Assembly (NCBI GenBank): GCA_936450465.1
Contig: OW388291.1
Location: 36,246,656 to 36,310,655, forward strand
Reading direction: 5' to 3'
Source of the DNA: Gibbula magus
Taxonomy: Eukaryota; Mollusca; Gastropoda; Trochida; Trochidae
Length of the DNA stretch: 64,000 bases
The notes beneath the pieces were generated by a model that saw nothing but the letters and a program-made list of their open reading frames with translations, searched no databases and was not told the DNA's origin. This document shows, one piece after another, positions 46,801-54,990 of this stretch (positions are counted from its first letter, which is position 1; every line of letters starts with the position of its first letter). Position numbers and translations under genes: made by a program.

Positions 46801-49800
46801 GCTGTACTGTTTAATCATAATCAAAATATAAAACACATATAAATATTAAGCATAATAAAGTTTGGTCAGGTATAGCATAAATATTTCTTTTAAGTTAATG
46901 AAATTTAAACTTATTTGATTTATTCAAAATGCGAATTTAACACGATCAAGTAGTTGTAGTGTTTTTAAATTCATATTGGATCTGTTATTCATAATTATTT
47001 ATATCTAGAAAACCGTTGAACCAAATACATTTCGGTTTCTATAAAGATTACCAAATAATTTAAGATAAAGTTTCAACAAACGATGACTTTCAAAGTATAA
47101 TTATCTGCATAAATAAAATGTATGTTTAAGTATGTTCAAGACGGTGTCAACTCTCGCACTAAAATCATGTTAATGTAAGTTCATTCATAATTCAATCTAA
47201 ACAGGTTTTCTACAGACTAACATGTATGTATTCATACTCAATTATATAAGAAAGAAAATCTTTCATTGACCAATAAACAAACAAGTTAAGTTAGAGCTTT
47301 CCGTTTACACTAATCTGACACACGTAAAACCCCTTCCCTGCAGTGCTAACACGGACTTCGTGACTTCATTAAGTGTTGTAACTTTAAGTGCTTTGTTTTT
47401 TTAAAATATTTTTATTTCTTTTCCAAAGGAGGAAGCAAACTGAGGAGTGACCATAAGTTGAAGCATTATAACAGACAATAGACCCTTGTCCAATTAACGG
47501 TTTCGATATTGATTTTGCCATCCTCCGTCCCAGGTCTTAGTTGGGTATACAACTTATTCCATGTATCTTATCTTTCAAACAATTACTACACGGATATGGT
47601 TTATACAATAAGTGATTGAATACATCACAGAGATACACGTCTGGGTTAACAAGTAAAATTTAATTTGATATACGATGACATTTCTAAATGAATGAATATT
47701 ATACTGCACACGACAAGAGTCCTCTTAACAATACCAAGGTCGTAGTCCCTAAGGTAACATAAGTGTAATATTTGAAATGGTGAGCTATTTTACCCCTTTT
47801 AAGGTTGATTTGTGAAGGGAAGCACTAATCAGTAAAAAAATACCTTTATGGTTCACAGATGACAGTAACTTCATAGAATCAGAGGGACTTTGATAAAGCA
47901 AATATATTGACCAATCCACTGTATCCAATCTAAATATGGCATTGAACTAGCTCTAAGTAAATCTCTCTTTGATTACATATCTCTTTGATTACATACAGTT
48001 ACATATGTTAATTACATTTGAACCACTCCATCCTGAATGTCTTGTTATTTGAATTTCGAAAAAGTCCCCATTAACTACTATTTTTAAATTGAATGGCCGC
48101 TCCACTCGCATCAATATTTTAACTCAAAGACAACCTTTATGTAAACGTTGAGTAGTTGACATCGTCTTGGCCTTCTATGGAGATAGACCATACACCATTG
48201 ACTTATATCAAGTAGATGGTTAGCCGCCTTTATCAACAATATTGTTTCCTAACGACACCGTCGATCCTAATTATAAACACCTTTATCAACAACCATGTTT
48301 TCTAACGGCATTGACAATCCTTGTTATAAACGCCCTTATCAACAACATCATTGTCAATCGATGTTATAAACGCCCTAATCAACATCTCTGATTGACAATC
48401 TTCATTACAACATTTATCTGTTACACTTGAGTCTTGATAATTATCTTAAAGTGACAGTTGTTCAAGGAGTGACCACCGTTGACCTTGTCTGTGGACAAAA
48501 AGATCAACGTTCACTGGCTCTCTGTCAATCTTAATGTCGCCTTTAAGGACCAAGGACAACATTAGACTCTCTAAGATCAATTTTGATATGTGTGGAACAA
48601 ACATTTAGATAACTAAGAGGATTTAAAGCGTTTACTCTTGCGGGGAAAATAAATCTCATGATAATGGCTTTTTTCTTTCGGGGTGAATGTTTTTCACGTA
48701 GTCCAATTCATCTCAAGGTCCTACATGAGAAACGAGATTATTTTCGTTTTCATCGATTTTTTTAAACCGAAATATATGGAAAATGTATTAATTACATGTA
48801 TGTATATCTTTGTTTTATGTAAGAATAATATCCCTTTGAGAAGCAAACTGGTTAGTAATCAGTTATTGTCCTTTAAATAGGAGATGAATTATATGTTGAG
48901 TTTGTCTACTCTTATTTAACAAAATATATTTATATAGTCGTCAAAGTTTTTTTAAATCTCAAGTTAAGAAAAAGCACAGTTCTTGTTACTCACACTCTTG
49001 TTACTTATACATGAAAGTATAAAACATATTATAACAGTGATCAGTAAATGGAAACTATCAAAACAAAAAGTAACAAGTGTCCTTATCTCCCTCAGCTAGG
49101 ATTATCACCATTATTATTACTGAAAAATGATTATGAAGATGTTATTTTGCAACCGATCCTTACTAACTCACATGTTTTATATTGACAATTGTAATAAGCT
49201 ATTAAAACCATTGGTAACAGATTTCCCCAAAATCTCCCATTTTCACTTTTGAGAGACCTTGTAAGTGGCGATTAATATAACTTGAATAAGCTAAGAAATA
49301 TTAACAAATTAAAACCCCAAAAGATACATCTAAAATTGCAATTTCTCCGGAAACGTTTTAGAACGGTCAAAACGATTAGACACAAGATATTAAAAAATCC
49401 AGTGAATAGGCTCATTTACACATGATTAGTCAAGCTACGCCCAACAATTTTTAGTTCACCTATTGCAACTATATTCCCAATCTAAATAAATTTCGATCAG
49501 CAGTTTTTTAAAATAAAGGTTATACCGTGTTGATCTAACATCCACCAATGCATCAATCTAAATAAATTGTGATCGACTGTCCTTTATTATGGTAACGCTG
49601 TATAACCTATATGAACAGAAAACCTGTTGATCTAAATTTATTTCTTTTAGTTGCCAATACACAGGGCTATACTTAATATAATATAGAACAGTCGATCTAA
49701 ATTTATTTAGATTGCTATATTCCAATTTGCGTTTCCATGGAAACGGCCTACGAATTTCAAAAGAAATTGAAAACCCCAAGATATCTACAACTGATATTTT

Positions 49801-52576
49801 TCCACACATCAAAGTATCAATGTAAAAAAATATCTTAAGAAGTAAAAATCTAAAAAAGGATAAAAAGACAAAAAATAAGTCACATATTTCATATCAAATC
49901 TTTCAACCAAAAGGTGAGTGCCCCATATTTGCTTTGCTGTGAATATTTCTACCATTCCTGAACATGCTTTCAGCAGGGGTGCAGCCAATAGAAGACAAAC
50001 AGTTGAGACAGTTTCAGTCTCTGGGAGAAGGTTTTAGTAACTTACACACGACATTGTTTAAGGTTTTGCTTGTATAGCGGAAAGTACACTTGGTATAGGA
50101 GGGCTGAGTCGTGACTTCCCTGTAGGTTTTGGTTCATGGTAGGTGAGGACAAAACGTGATGGGACTCGAACTCGGACAGAAATAAGTTGACCAATTCTAA
50201 GCACGTACGTAGAGTAGTTGGTTCCTGGTCTGTCCACAGTTTGAAGGAGCGTACTCCTGTCTCAGAGGTGTCATATATGTGGAGGTGAAATACGTACTAG
50301 CTTAACAACGAGGAGTTGAAAAATCGTTACCATGATTATATGGGGTGAAGGCGAAACATAATTAGAAGTTTTCAATTGAACTTTTTTTATTTGCAAACTT
50401 ACTCTGATTACTAGAGACGACATAACCCTTAACATGCATCATGGCGTGTCGTTTTGGGCTTCTCTTTCTCCAGAACCGTTATGCATGTAATTATAATGTA
50501 ATTGTCATCCATAATATTTTGTTTTTATTTGATTTTTTTAATATTTATACATCGTTTCAGTTATGAAAACGTGTTGGAAATGTTGTTCAATATATATTAA
50601 CCTGAGAATTGTAAAAGAAAAAGTCCTGAATAATCTTGACTAAGCGCTACTGAACAATTATGTCTAATATATATGTCCTTTCGAAGGAGTAAGTGAACTA
50701 ATATATGTCCTTGCTAAGGTGTAATTGAATCATTAAATGTCCGAACTAAGGATTAACTGAAGCAATATATATCCGAACTAAGAAGTAATTGAAGCAATAA
50801 ATATCCGGGCTAAGTAGCAACTGAAGCAACATATGTCCGCGCTGAGGAATAACTGAAGCAATATATGTCCGGGCGTAAGGGTAACTGAAGCAATATAAGT
50901 CTTTGCTAAGGGTAACTGAAGCAATATATGTCCTTGCTAAGACGTAACTGAAGCAATATATGTCCTTGCTAGGTAGTAACTGAAGCACTATTTCTTTGCT
51001 AAGTAGTAACTGAAGCAATATATGTCCTTGCTAAGTGGTTTCTAAAGCACCATTTCTTTGCTAAGTAGTAACTGAAGCAAAATATGCCCTTGCTAAGAAG
51101 TAACTGAAATAATGTATGTCATTGCTAAGGAAGAACTAGGGCAATATGTGTCCGGGCTTAGGAGTAACTGAAGTATTATAATAGAAAATTGAAAATAATA
51201 TGTAATGCAGCATTTTCTTCTCACCTTCAAACGTGAGAGATTCTGAGGCTAAGGAACAGAACTGATCCTCTTGATTATGCAGGTAATATTCTTCTAAACA
51301 CACATTCACAACTCCAACACACGAGTCCCTTTTCTCCCCATGGCAGGTGGCTTTGTGAAGATCTCGGGACTGTTCATGTACAAACTTGGACAAATCAACT
51401 CTGAGGAGGTAGTCACAGAGAACATGGTTGAACTGAAAGACAAATTTAGTTTGTTAATTAGGGGATATTTACACTTAAAATGACATAATCGCTAACATTG
51501 TTACCTGCATGGACCAAAGAGGTGATGTTACATGTGCGGTAGGGCTATATCGACTCAGGTGACTATGAACATGGTTTAAATGTGCTGAAACAGTAGTGTG
51601 GGTTATTGAGGGTTGATCAACTCTGACAACTTAATGAACTATGAGCATGATATTACTGAAAAGATAAAGAACCTGTAAAAGTTTGTAAAGCACGATAATG
51701 TACAAGTATATGAAAATGGATCTATGTCATTGCACTTTCAAATATGATTTACCAAAAATACTGCTCGTTTATTCGGAAACGTTTCTGAGATGTATCTGAG
51801 GATGTTGGGTTGAACCCCACAATTAAACAACAACTCAACATGATAGATATTGCAGATATACTAATGTCACGAACAATACTGATGTGTGATACCATCATCA
51901 ACACGACATACACTAAAGTATTATAAAATGTTCCTTAGCATATAGTTTACAGTGTATTATATTCTACATCGCTGCACTACATGATATTGTATTGTATCGT
52001 ATTACCTTTTTTTCTGTATTGTATTGTATTGCAATGAATTGTAAGCTGTTGCATTGCATCGTATAACTTACAATTCACAGAGTCACTAGTGATAAAATCT
52101 TTACAAAATATGAATGTTATTCAATATTCTGTTCATACACACATTTAATGGAACAATAAATAACAGATCACACAAAAAAGTAAATTATACAAGGTTAATT
52201 GCATATTGGGAACATCATTGACACAAAGTTTAAGTGGTCATTAACGTGTAGATTAAGTAAATATATATGTACATGAAATTTGAAATGATACAAGACAAAG
52301 ATTCATAAATGTTACACTAGTGTTCATCATAGCAATATCAGATGCTACATCACACTGTTCAGTGAGCATTATGATGGCACGGACTTTACCAAATTTTGCA
52401 AACATAAAAAGCTATTAGATTATTTTAAAATGATTAAAATAAGTATACTTTTTATCAAAAACATTTTGAAATATCAAATGTCAATTTAGCACTAAACGAT
52501 TTTATAAATAGAAACTTACCTTAAGAAAACAAATTATGTAAATTGCAAAAAATGCATCTCTCCAAAAACGCTTCAT
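22635..52576 (-). CDS. DSL-domain, 22-EGF type I membrane protein (Delta/Jagged-class Notch-ligand-like), 18 exons
   Basis: Minus-strand exons (high to low): 52576-52520, 51432-51225, 42081-42017, 37595-37419, 36243-36105, 33802-33686, 33036-32923, 32298-32074, 31524-30648, 30289-29856, 28303-28187, 26922-26806, 26357-26314, 25388-25217, 24627-24493, 24112-24002, 23458-23324, 22894-22635. They total 3504 nt, 1167 residues plus stop, with consistent phases and GT-AG junctions. Order: signal peptide (1-19), MNNL-like region (20-169) with VCLEEY and TFEG, DSL domain (170-215, six Cys), 22 EGF repeats (216 to about 1082), transmembrane helix (about 1106-1132), cytoplasmic tail (1133-1167). Many EGFs start DINEC/DIDEC (calcium-binding type) and several contain CxNGGTC, fitting the O-fucose consensus. 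By family it should be a cell-surface Notch ligand. Jagged has about 16 EGFs plus a cysteine-rich domain and Delta fewer than 10, so it fits neither. Fibropellin-like adhesion protein is the alternative. Confidence 0.87.
23324..23458 (-). CDS. DSL/EGF gene exon 17: EGF repeat 22
   Basis: Acceptor CACCCAG, donor TTTGTG|GTCAGT. It encodes GFSGPTCQ, then [31 protein letters not shown] and GKVC. The weaker GTCAGT donor is chosen because it keeps phase 1 into the transmembrane exon. Confidence 0.82.
24002..24112 (-). CDS. DSL/EGF gene exon 16: EGF repeat 21, most of it
   Basis: Encodes [17 protein letters not shown], then [21 protein letters not shown] longer interdomain linker precedes this non-calcium-type EGF. 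It is completed by GFSGPTC in exon 17. Confidence 0.82.
24493..24627 (-). CDS. DSL/EGF gene exon 15: end of EGF 19 and most of EGF 20
   Basis: A 135-nt exon coding GTSGTFCE, then [37 protein letters not shown]. Strikingly similar in length and sequence to exon 17 ([13 protein letters not shown]), which suggests an exon duplication. Confidence 0.85.
25217..25388 (-). CDS. DSL/EGF gene exon 14: end of EGF 18 and most of EGF 19
   Basis: Encodes [17 protein letters not shown] ... GRECE, then [17 protein letters not shown] ... CECMKG; EGF 19 finishes in exon 15 (TSGTFC). It leaves in phase 1. Confidence 0.85.
25389..26313 (-). other. DSL/EGF gene intron 13, unrecognised
   Basis: No coding EGF cysteine pattern and no repeat family recognised. 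Confidence 0.45.
26314..26357 (-). CDS. DSL/EGF gene exon 13: start of EGF repeat 18 (micro-exon)
   Basis: A 44-nt exon (acceptor TTTCAG, donor CAG|GTAAGT) coding [15 protein letters not shown], the first three cysteines of an EGF completed by exon 14. Repeat 18 lacks the calcium-binding start. Confidence 0.78.
26806..26922 (-). CDS. DSL/EGF gene exon 12: EGF repeat 17
   Basis: A 117-nt phase 1/1 exon: [16 protein letters not shown] through [10 protein letters not shown] 34-bp minisatellite begins about 90 bp upstream of its acceptor. Confidence 0.9.
27009..27437. repeat. 34-bp minisatellite, about 12.6 copies
   Basis: Unit GTTAGGAGATCTTTGATTGG plus TATAATAAGCATAA repeats head to tail with few changes, from 87 bp upstream of exon 12. 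Near identity between copies suggests recent expansion. 27438-28186 is otherwise unrecognised. Confidence 0.97.
28187..28303 (-). CDS. DSL/EGF gene exon 11: EGF repeat 16
   Basis: A 117-nt phase 1/1 exon: [16 protein letters not shown] through GYTGINCTE. Same length as exons 6 and 12, as expected for shuffled or duplicated EGF exons. Confidence 0.9.
28304..29855 (-). other. DSL/EGF gene intron 10, unrecognised
   Basis: AT-rich, with an A/T homopolymer-rich patch at 28818-28860. No repeat family or additional EGF exon seen. Confidence 0.45.
29856..30289 (-). CDS. DSL/EGF gene exon 10: end of EGF 12 and EGF 13-15
   Basis: Acceptor GTTGTAG. It opens with [15 protein letters not shown], completing repeat 12 across a 358-bp intron. 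Three further EGFs follow: [33 protein letters not shown] and [17 protein letters not shown]. It ends in phase 1 at GAATCTG|GTGAG. Confidence 0.88.
30648..31524 (-). CDS. DSL/EGF gene exon 9: seven EGF repeats plus the start of an eighth
   Basis: A long 877-nt exon, unusual in a gene that mostly has one EGF per exon. It holds EGF repeats 5-11 complete and the first half of repeat 12 ([10 protein letters not shown]). Starts such as ININEC, DIDEC, TDINEC and SDINEC, and CLNGGTC or CRNGGTC cores, are clear. It leaves in phase 2 at TGCAT|GTAAGT. Confidence 0.92.
31525..32073 (-). other. DSL/EGF gene intron 8, unrecognised
   Basis: No recognised features. Introns 7 (32299-32922) and 6 (33037-33685) are likewise unrecognised. 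Confidence 0.45.
32074..32298 (-). CDS. DSL/EGF gene exon 8: EGF repeats 3 and 4
   Basis: Encodes [16 protein letters not shown] ... GRTCQ, then [17 protein letters not shown] ... FTG. The last cysteine of repeat 4 (TEC) is supplied by exon 9. Calcium-binding type starts are present in both. Confidence 0.88.
32923..33036 (-). CDS. DSL/EGF gene exon 7: EGF repeat 2
   Basis: A 114-nt phase 1/1 exon coding one EGF starting [16 protein letters not shown] and ending GFRGQLCQE. Confidence 0.88.
33686..33802 (-). CDS. DSL/EGF gene exon 6: EGF repeat 1
   Basis: A 117-nt phase 1/1 exon coding one standard six-cysteine EGF ([16 protein letters not shown] ... [11 protein letters not shown]). It follows the DSL domain directly; the two atypical EGFs (DOS region) of Delta and Jagged are not found in the 2.3-kb intron upstream. 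Confidence 0.85.
33803..35519 (-). other. DSL/EGF gene intron 5, first part, unrecognised
   Basis: Searched by eye for an extra EGF exon (the expected atypical EGF pair) on the minus strand; no cysteine-spaced frame with splice sites was found. Confidence 0.4.
35520..35775 (+). repeat. SINE with conserved mollusc-type 3' tail
   Basis: Body CCCGCCAGGGGCACGGCAAC ... CAGTGCAGTACCACCC and 3' tail GCGATATAAGTGAAATACTC, then GAAAGCGGCGTTAAACCCCA and a (CTCAC)n end. Tails of the form 'GCGGCGTTAAAC' are common in molluscan SINEs. Inserted in DSL/EGF intron 5, opposite to the gene. Confidence 0.75.
36105..36243 (-). CDS. DSL/EGF gene exon 5: DSL domain
   Basis: Encodes [19 protein letters not shown], continues with GRYLC and ends [11 protein letters not shown]. 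The six-cysteine spacing, YG.TC..FC and GW.G..C match the Delta-Serrate-LAG2 domain. The usual C-RPRDD-F-GHY loop is replaced by [10 protein letters not shown], so the Arg and Phe residues that contact Notch in Jagged1 are absent. Confidence 0.85.
36325..36380 (-). repeat. LINE 3' tail
   Basis: Minus strand GCGCTCTGCTACATGGACAT, AGCGCTATACAAATGGAC and a TTATTATTATC end, matching the tails at 420-545 and 60750-60850. Confidence 0.5.
36911..37058. repeat. Long hairpin (foldback) in intron 4
   Basis: Arms GGGATGGTAAATATCCTGCA..AGGAATGA and the reverse complement, outer TTATCA/TGATAA, and a tip around AGCTCGCCAAGGCTC. Confidence 0.8.
37419..37595 (-). CDS. DSL/EGF gene exon 4: MNNL-like domain, end
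   Basis: A 177-nt phase 0/0 exon encoding 59 residues starting [15 protein letters not shown], equivalent to the Jagged 'YTLLVEAWD' strand, and ending RTVLVGLQ just before the DSL domain, as in Jagged where a basic strand precedes VTC. Confidence 0.72.
37795..38149. mobile_element. TTAA-flanked MITE (Kolobok/piggyBac-like) in intron 3
   Basis: Ends AGGGGCAGTAGCACG and the inverted CTGCTACTGCCCCT, flanked by TTAA on each side (37791-37794, 38150-38153). 355 bp, non-coding. Diverged relatives start at 40372 and 56584 (AAAGGC.CT.TA.CACG). Confidence 0.75.
38160..41195 (-). other. DSL/EGF gene intron 3, largely unrecognised
   Basis: Apart from the diverged TTAA-family terminus near 40372 no repeat or exon was recognised. 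Confidence 0.4.
41198..41910. mobile_element. TIR element with subterminal hairpin in intron 3
   Basis: The left end ATAGAGAATACTAAACGATG is inverted at the right end (CATCGTTTAGTATTCTAT). The right part contains a hairpin at 41765-41907 with arms of about 65 bp (CCCGTTTGATAACATGTTTA...) and tip ACTCGCTTTCGCTCG. It holds two TGACGTCA sites at 41627 and 41653. Confidence 0.65.
42017..42081 (-). CDS. DSL/EGF gene exon 3: MNNL-like domain, middle
   Basis: A 65-nt exon between TATTTTCAG and GTAAGT encoding [20 protein letters not shown] and LR. It corresponds to the stretch before the 'W..SFTL' strand in other ligands. Short, but the phase fits on both sides. Confidence 0.65.
42263..42371. repeat. 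Long hairpin (foldback) in intron 2
   Basis: CTTGACAAATACCATGTTTA TCTCAT and its reverse complement, 37-40 bp arms, about 32-bp loop. Confidence 0.8.
42380..45300 (-). other. DSL/EGF gene intron 2, first part, unrecognised
   Basis: No exon found. TGACGTCA-type sites occur near 44610-44655. Confidence 0.4.
45310..45588. repeat. Tandem repeat, about 93-bp units x 3
   Basis: GTATCGTTTAAGTTTATTGT starts at 45310, 45401 and 45495; copies are nearly identical except for A-run length (91-94 bp). Confidence 0.95.
46070..46165 (+). repeat. tRNA-like SINE fragment
   Basis: B box GGGTTCAAATCCCG (46133-46146) preceded at tRNA-like spacing by TGGTTACTGGGTGATGCGAC. No poly(A) or 3' tail recognised. Confidence 0.4.
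46170..48225 (-). other. DSL/EGF gene intron 2, middle, unrecognised
   Basis: Nothing recognisable. Confidence 0.4.
48229..48410. repeat. Degenerate tandem repeat, about 55-bp units
   Basis: CCTTTATCAACAA..., TTTCTAACG.CA, GACAATCCT and TTATAAACGCC recur three to four times. Confidence 0.8.
49479..49714. repeat. Nested inverted repeat 'AATCTAAATAAATT'
   Basis: Four arms: CAATCTAAATAAATTTCGAT at 49479 and 49555 (forward), GATCTAAATTTATTT at 49629 and 49694 (reverse). This gives two nested inverted pairs, probably a MITE within a MITE or a duplicated terminus. Confidence 0.65.
50660..51178. repeat. Degenerate minisatellite, about 32-bp units, roughly 16 copies
   Basis: Unit like GAAGCAATATATGTCCTTGC TAAGTAGTAACT. 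It lies in intron 2 ending about 45 bp from the exon 2 donor. An open frame through it (Tyr-Cys-Phe-Ser repeats, minus) is repeat-derived. Confidence 0.92.
51225..51432 (-). CDS. DSL/EGF gene exon 2: MNNL-like domain, first part
   Basis: Acceptor TCTTTCAG, donor TTTGAAG|GTGAG. It encodes 69 residues with four or more cysteines including [15 protein letters not shown] and FCSLAS, matching the Jagged/Delta N-terminal pattern (human FKVCLKEYQ...PCSFGS). This is the C2-like Notch-ligand N-terminal module. Confidence 0.8.
52520..52576 (-). CDS. DSL/EGF gene exon 1: signal peptide
   Basis: Encodes [19 protein letters not shown]: positively charged start then a hydrophobic core, a classic secretion signal. 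It ends in phase 0 at CTTAAG|GTAAG. An in-frame TAA lies 18 nt upstream of the ATG, which supports this start. Confidence 0.8.
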
Positions 52577-54990
52577 TCTGAATATGTTTCTCTTTTAAAA
52601 TTCCAATAAATTCATGCAAAGTTCTTTCAAAGATTCACAGCTATTTCCATGTTAGGTCTCCGGGGGTTCGAACCCCTCTTCTAGAACGCTGCTTCCCAAA
52701 TGGCAATTTCTCTCGGTATGTGCCGCTTGCTTGTTTTGGGATTTTAACCAGTCCTCGCCTCCCTTAATGCAAACAGAATCAAAATTAACAGAACTGGGCC
52801 TAGAGCTATGCGCCGCATGCGTCAATCTCCCTTCTTTGTAGACAATAGTTAGAGAGAGACGTTTTAACTGAAGAAGGAACCCAGTGAGTAAGAACACACT
52901 ACGTTGTTCGTGACCTTCCGCGTTTCGCAGTAGCCCCTCCGTCGCGGGCGCATAGCAATGCGAAAACTCTCACAGCCTTTGACAAGTAAATAAGAGGCTC
53001 ACGAATTCGTTTAACAGACCTTTAAAGAAAGATGATGAGCGCTCGACGTAAGACCCAACCTGTTATGTTTTATGGCAACGTATGTACGCCATGTTGCTCA
53101 GACTGGTGGGCAAATCGGATATATTCTAGACGTTGGAACATGACGAATGTTGTCCTATAATGAGGAATTTAACGTTACGCAACGGTAATAAATCACAAGA
53201 CGTTGTCATCAGAGAATAGTGTCCGCATTTAGTACTAAAGTGGATTTCTAGAGCGACTGTTCACTTTTCAAGCTATCGTCAAAAACCTTGACTGAGATAT
53301 CTGTGTTTTTAATACTGATTGTAATCATGTATGGATTCATTATTTAGTTGTCTCTGTGCTTATAATAATGTCAGACTATTTACTGTTCTCCTCATTGAGT
53401 CTTGTCGTCGTATTTCACATTGTCCAGTACATCCTCCAGTCTCCTCTATTAGTACATTTATAGTTCATGCACCTTTCATTGTGTATGTGCAATTCTTGCA
53501 CAATGTGTGAGAGACCTCGGATATGCTATACGTTAAATTGCTCTATTGTGACAACGAAATTAACTTCGAAGGAGAACGAACTCTATGGATATACAACTTC
53601 TTTATTGCAGGAATGCGACGTTTCGGTGTAGATTCTAGCACCGTTATCAAGCAAATGATGTTTTCAAGCAAATAAATTAACTTCATTGGAAAGTTAGAGA
53701 TTTATATCTTTAGTGACTTGTGTCAATAAGTATGTACATGTACGTAGATAAAACACTTTTAATTACAGACTTGTATCCAGGCCATCAGCCTATAGATATA
53801 GTTATGTATCACTATACAGTTCGTTTTAGTCTAGAATAACATGTACCTTATTCTCAACGATTTAGTTTTTTTTTAGAAAAAACGCGAGAGGAAGTCTGTA
53901 GTTCCATAAATGATCAAATGCGTAGTTTGTATAAACTGCCAGAATTCCGTAGTTTTATGTCAAATGCATAGCGTGTATTAGCTTGTATTAGCTGCGAGGC
54001 AAAGTCGGTAGTTACATATACGTAGCTTGCTTATAGTTCTAGCAATCACGATGTCATACTCCTTCCAGGAATCGAATCCTAACGTTAGAAATAAGTTAAT
54101 TGGCATTCTTCATTTTTTCCTGAAATATGATTATGATTTTTCATGTTTTTATTCAACATATTTCATTGACATTCCCGGGAACGAGTTGCCAGTCAGCTCA
54201 TGTGTGTTACGTTCAGAACGTGTATCTCAGAAAGTAGCAAAGCGTAACTTGGACACGCTAAATTGTAAAGGCTAAGCATAATGTTGTCGAAATGTTTTAC
54301 CATCATGTCGAGGAAACATTGACATTTGGGGAAAAGTGCGCAAACTGGAAGTATATTTCCGTTCAAAATAAATAACAACACCTTATGAAATATTTGTAGA
54401 GAGTGTGATTCGGTTGCCTTTCAATTGCAGGATTTCTAAAAACGTCTTGTATGCGAATTTGTTTAGAGGCATGTTGTTGATAATTCATAATCAGAACAAA
54501 AGGTATGGCTTGTTTACTTTTACATGGTGATTTGGTCACAATGATGTGGATCAACGTTTTGACAAACATATATAAACAATATATTAATTTGCAAATATGT
54601 AATAACAATGCAAGATCTTACAGTAAATTCATATTTCACATTGAACCATCTGGACCAATTTACAACAGAAAAAAAACACTTTTTAAAAAAACAATCGACA
54701 AAACAATCATAACATTTTGAAAAAAGATGCTTAACTTCCAGTGTGTGTTGATCGTTCTGATTATCACATTCACTTCCCCTAAATTCACTTCATAGACCAA
54801 TAGCCCCTTTGTGACATTGCGCTATCATAAATACCAGAAACATCGAAAGATACTGAAATCATTTCGCCGACGATGAATGAATAATCGAAAAAACGAAGGT
54901 CACGGCAACTGAAGCGCTTTGTTTTCTTAAAAGAAACCGATTTGACAAAGATTCACATGCGGGAGATAATATAACAAGCAAACATTCAAT
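52577..54990. other. 5' flank of the DSL/EGF gene
   Basis: Upstream sequence of the minus-strand gene; the promoter is not identifiable by eye. GGGGGTTCGAACCCC at 52663 is a palindrome resembling a tRNA T-arm, but no tRNA could be folded around it. Confidence 0.35.

Noticed and set aside
52652..52897. Minus-strand frame ending EGFEPPET and a TTCGAACC palindrome suggesting a tRNA
   Set aside because: No A box, anticodon arm or acceptor stem could be placed at the right spacing on either strand; the frame has no recognisable domain.
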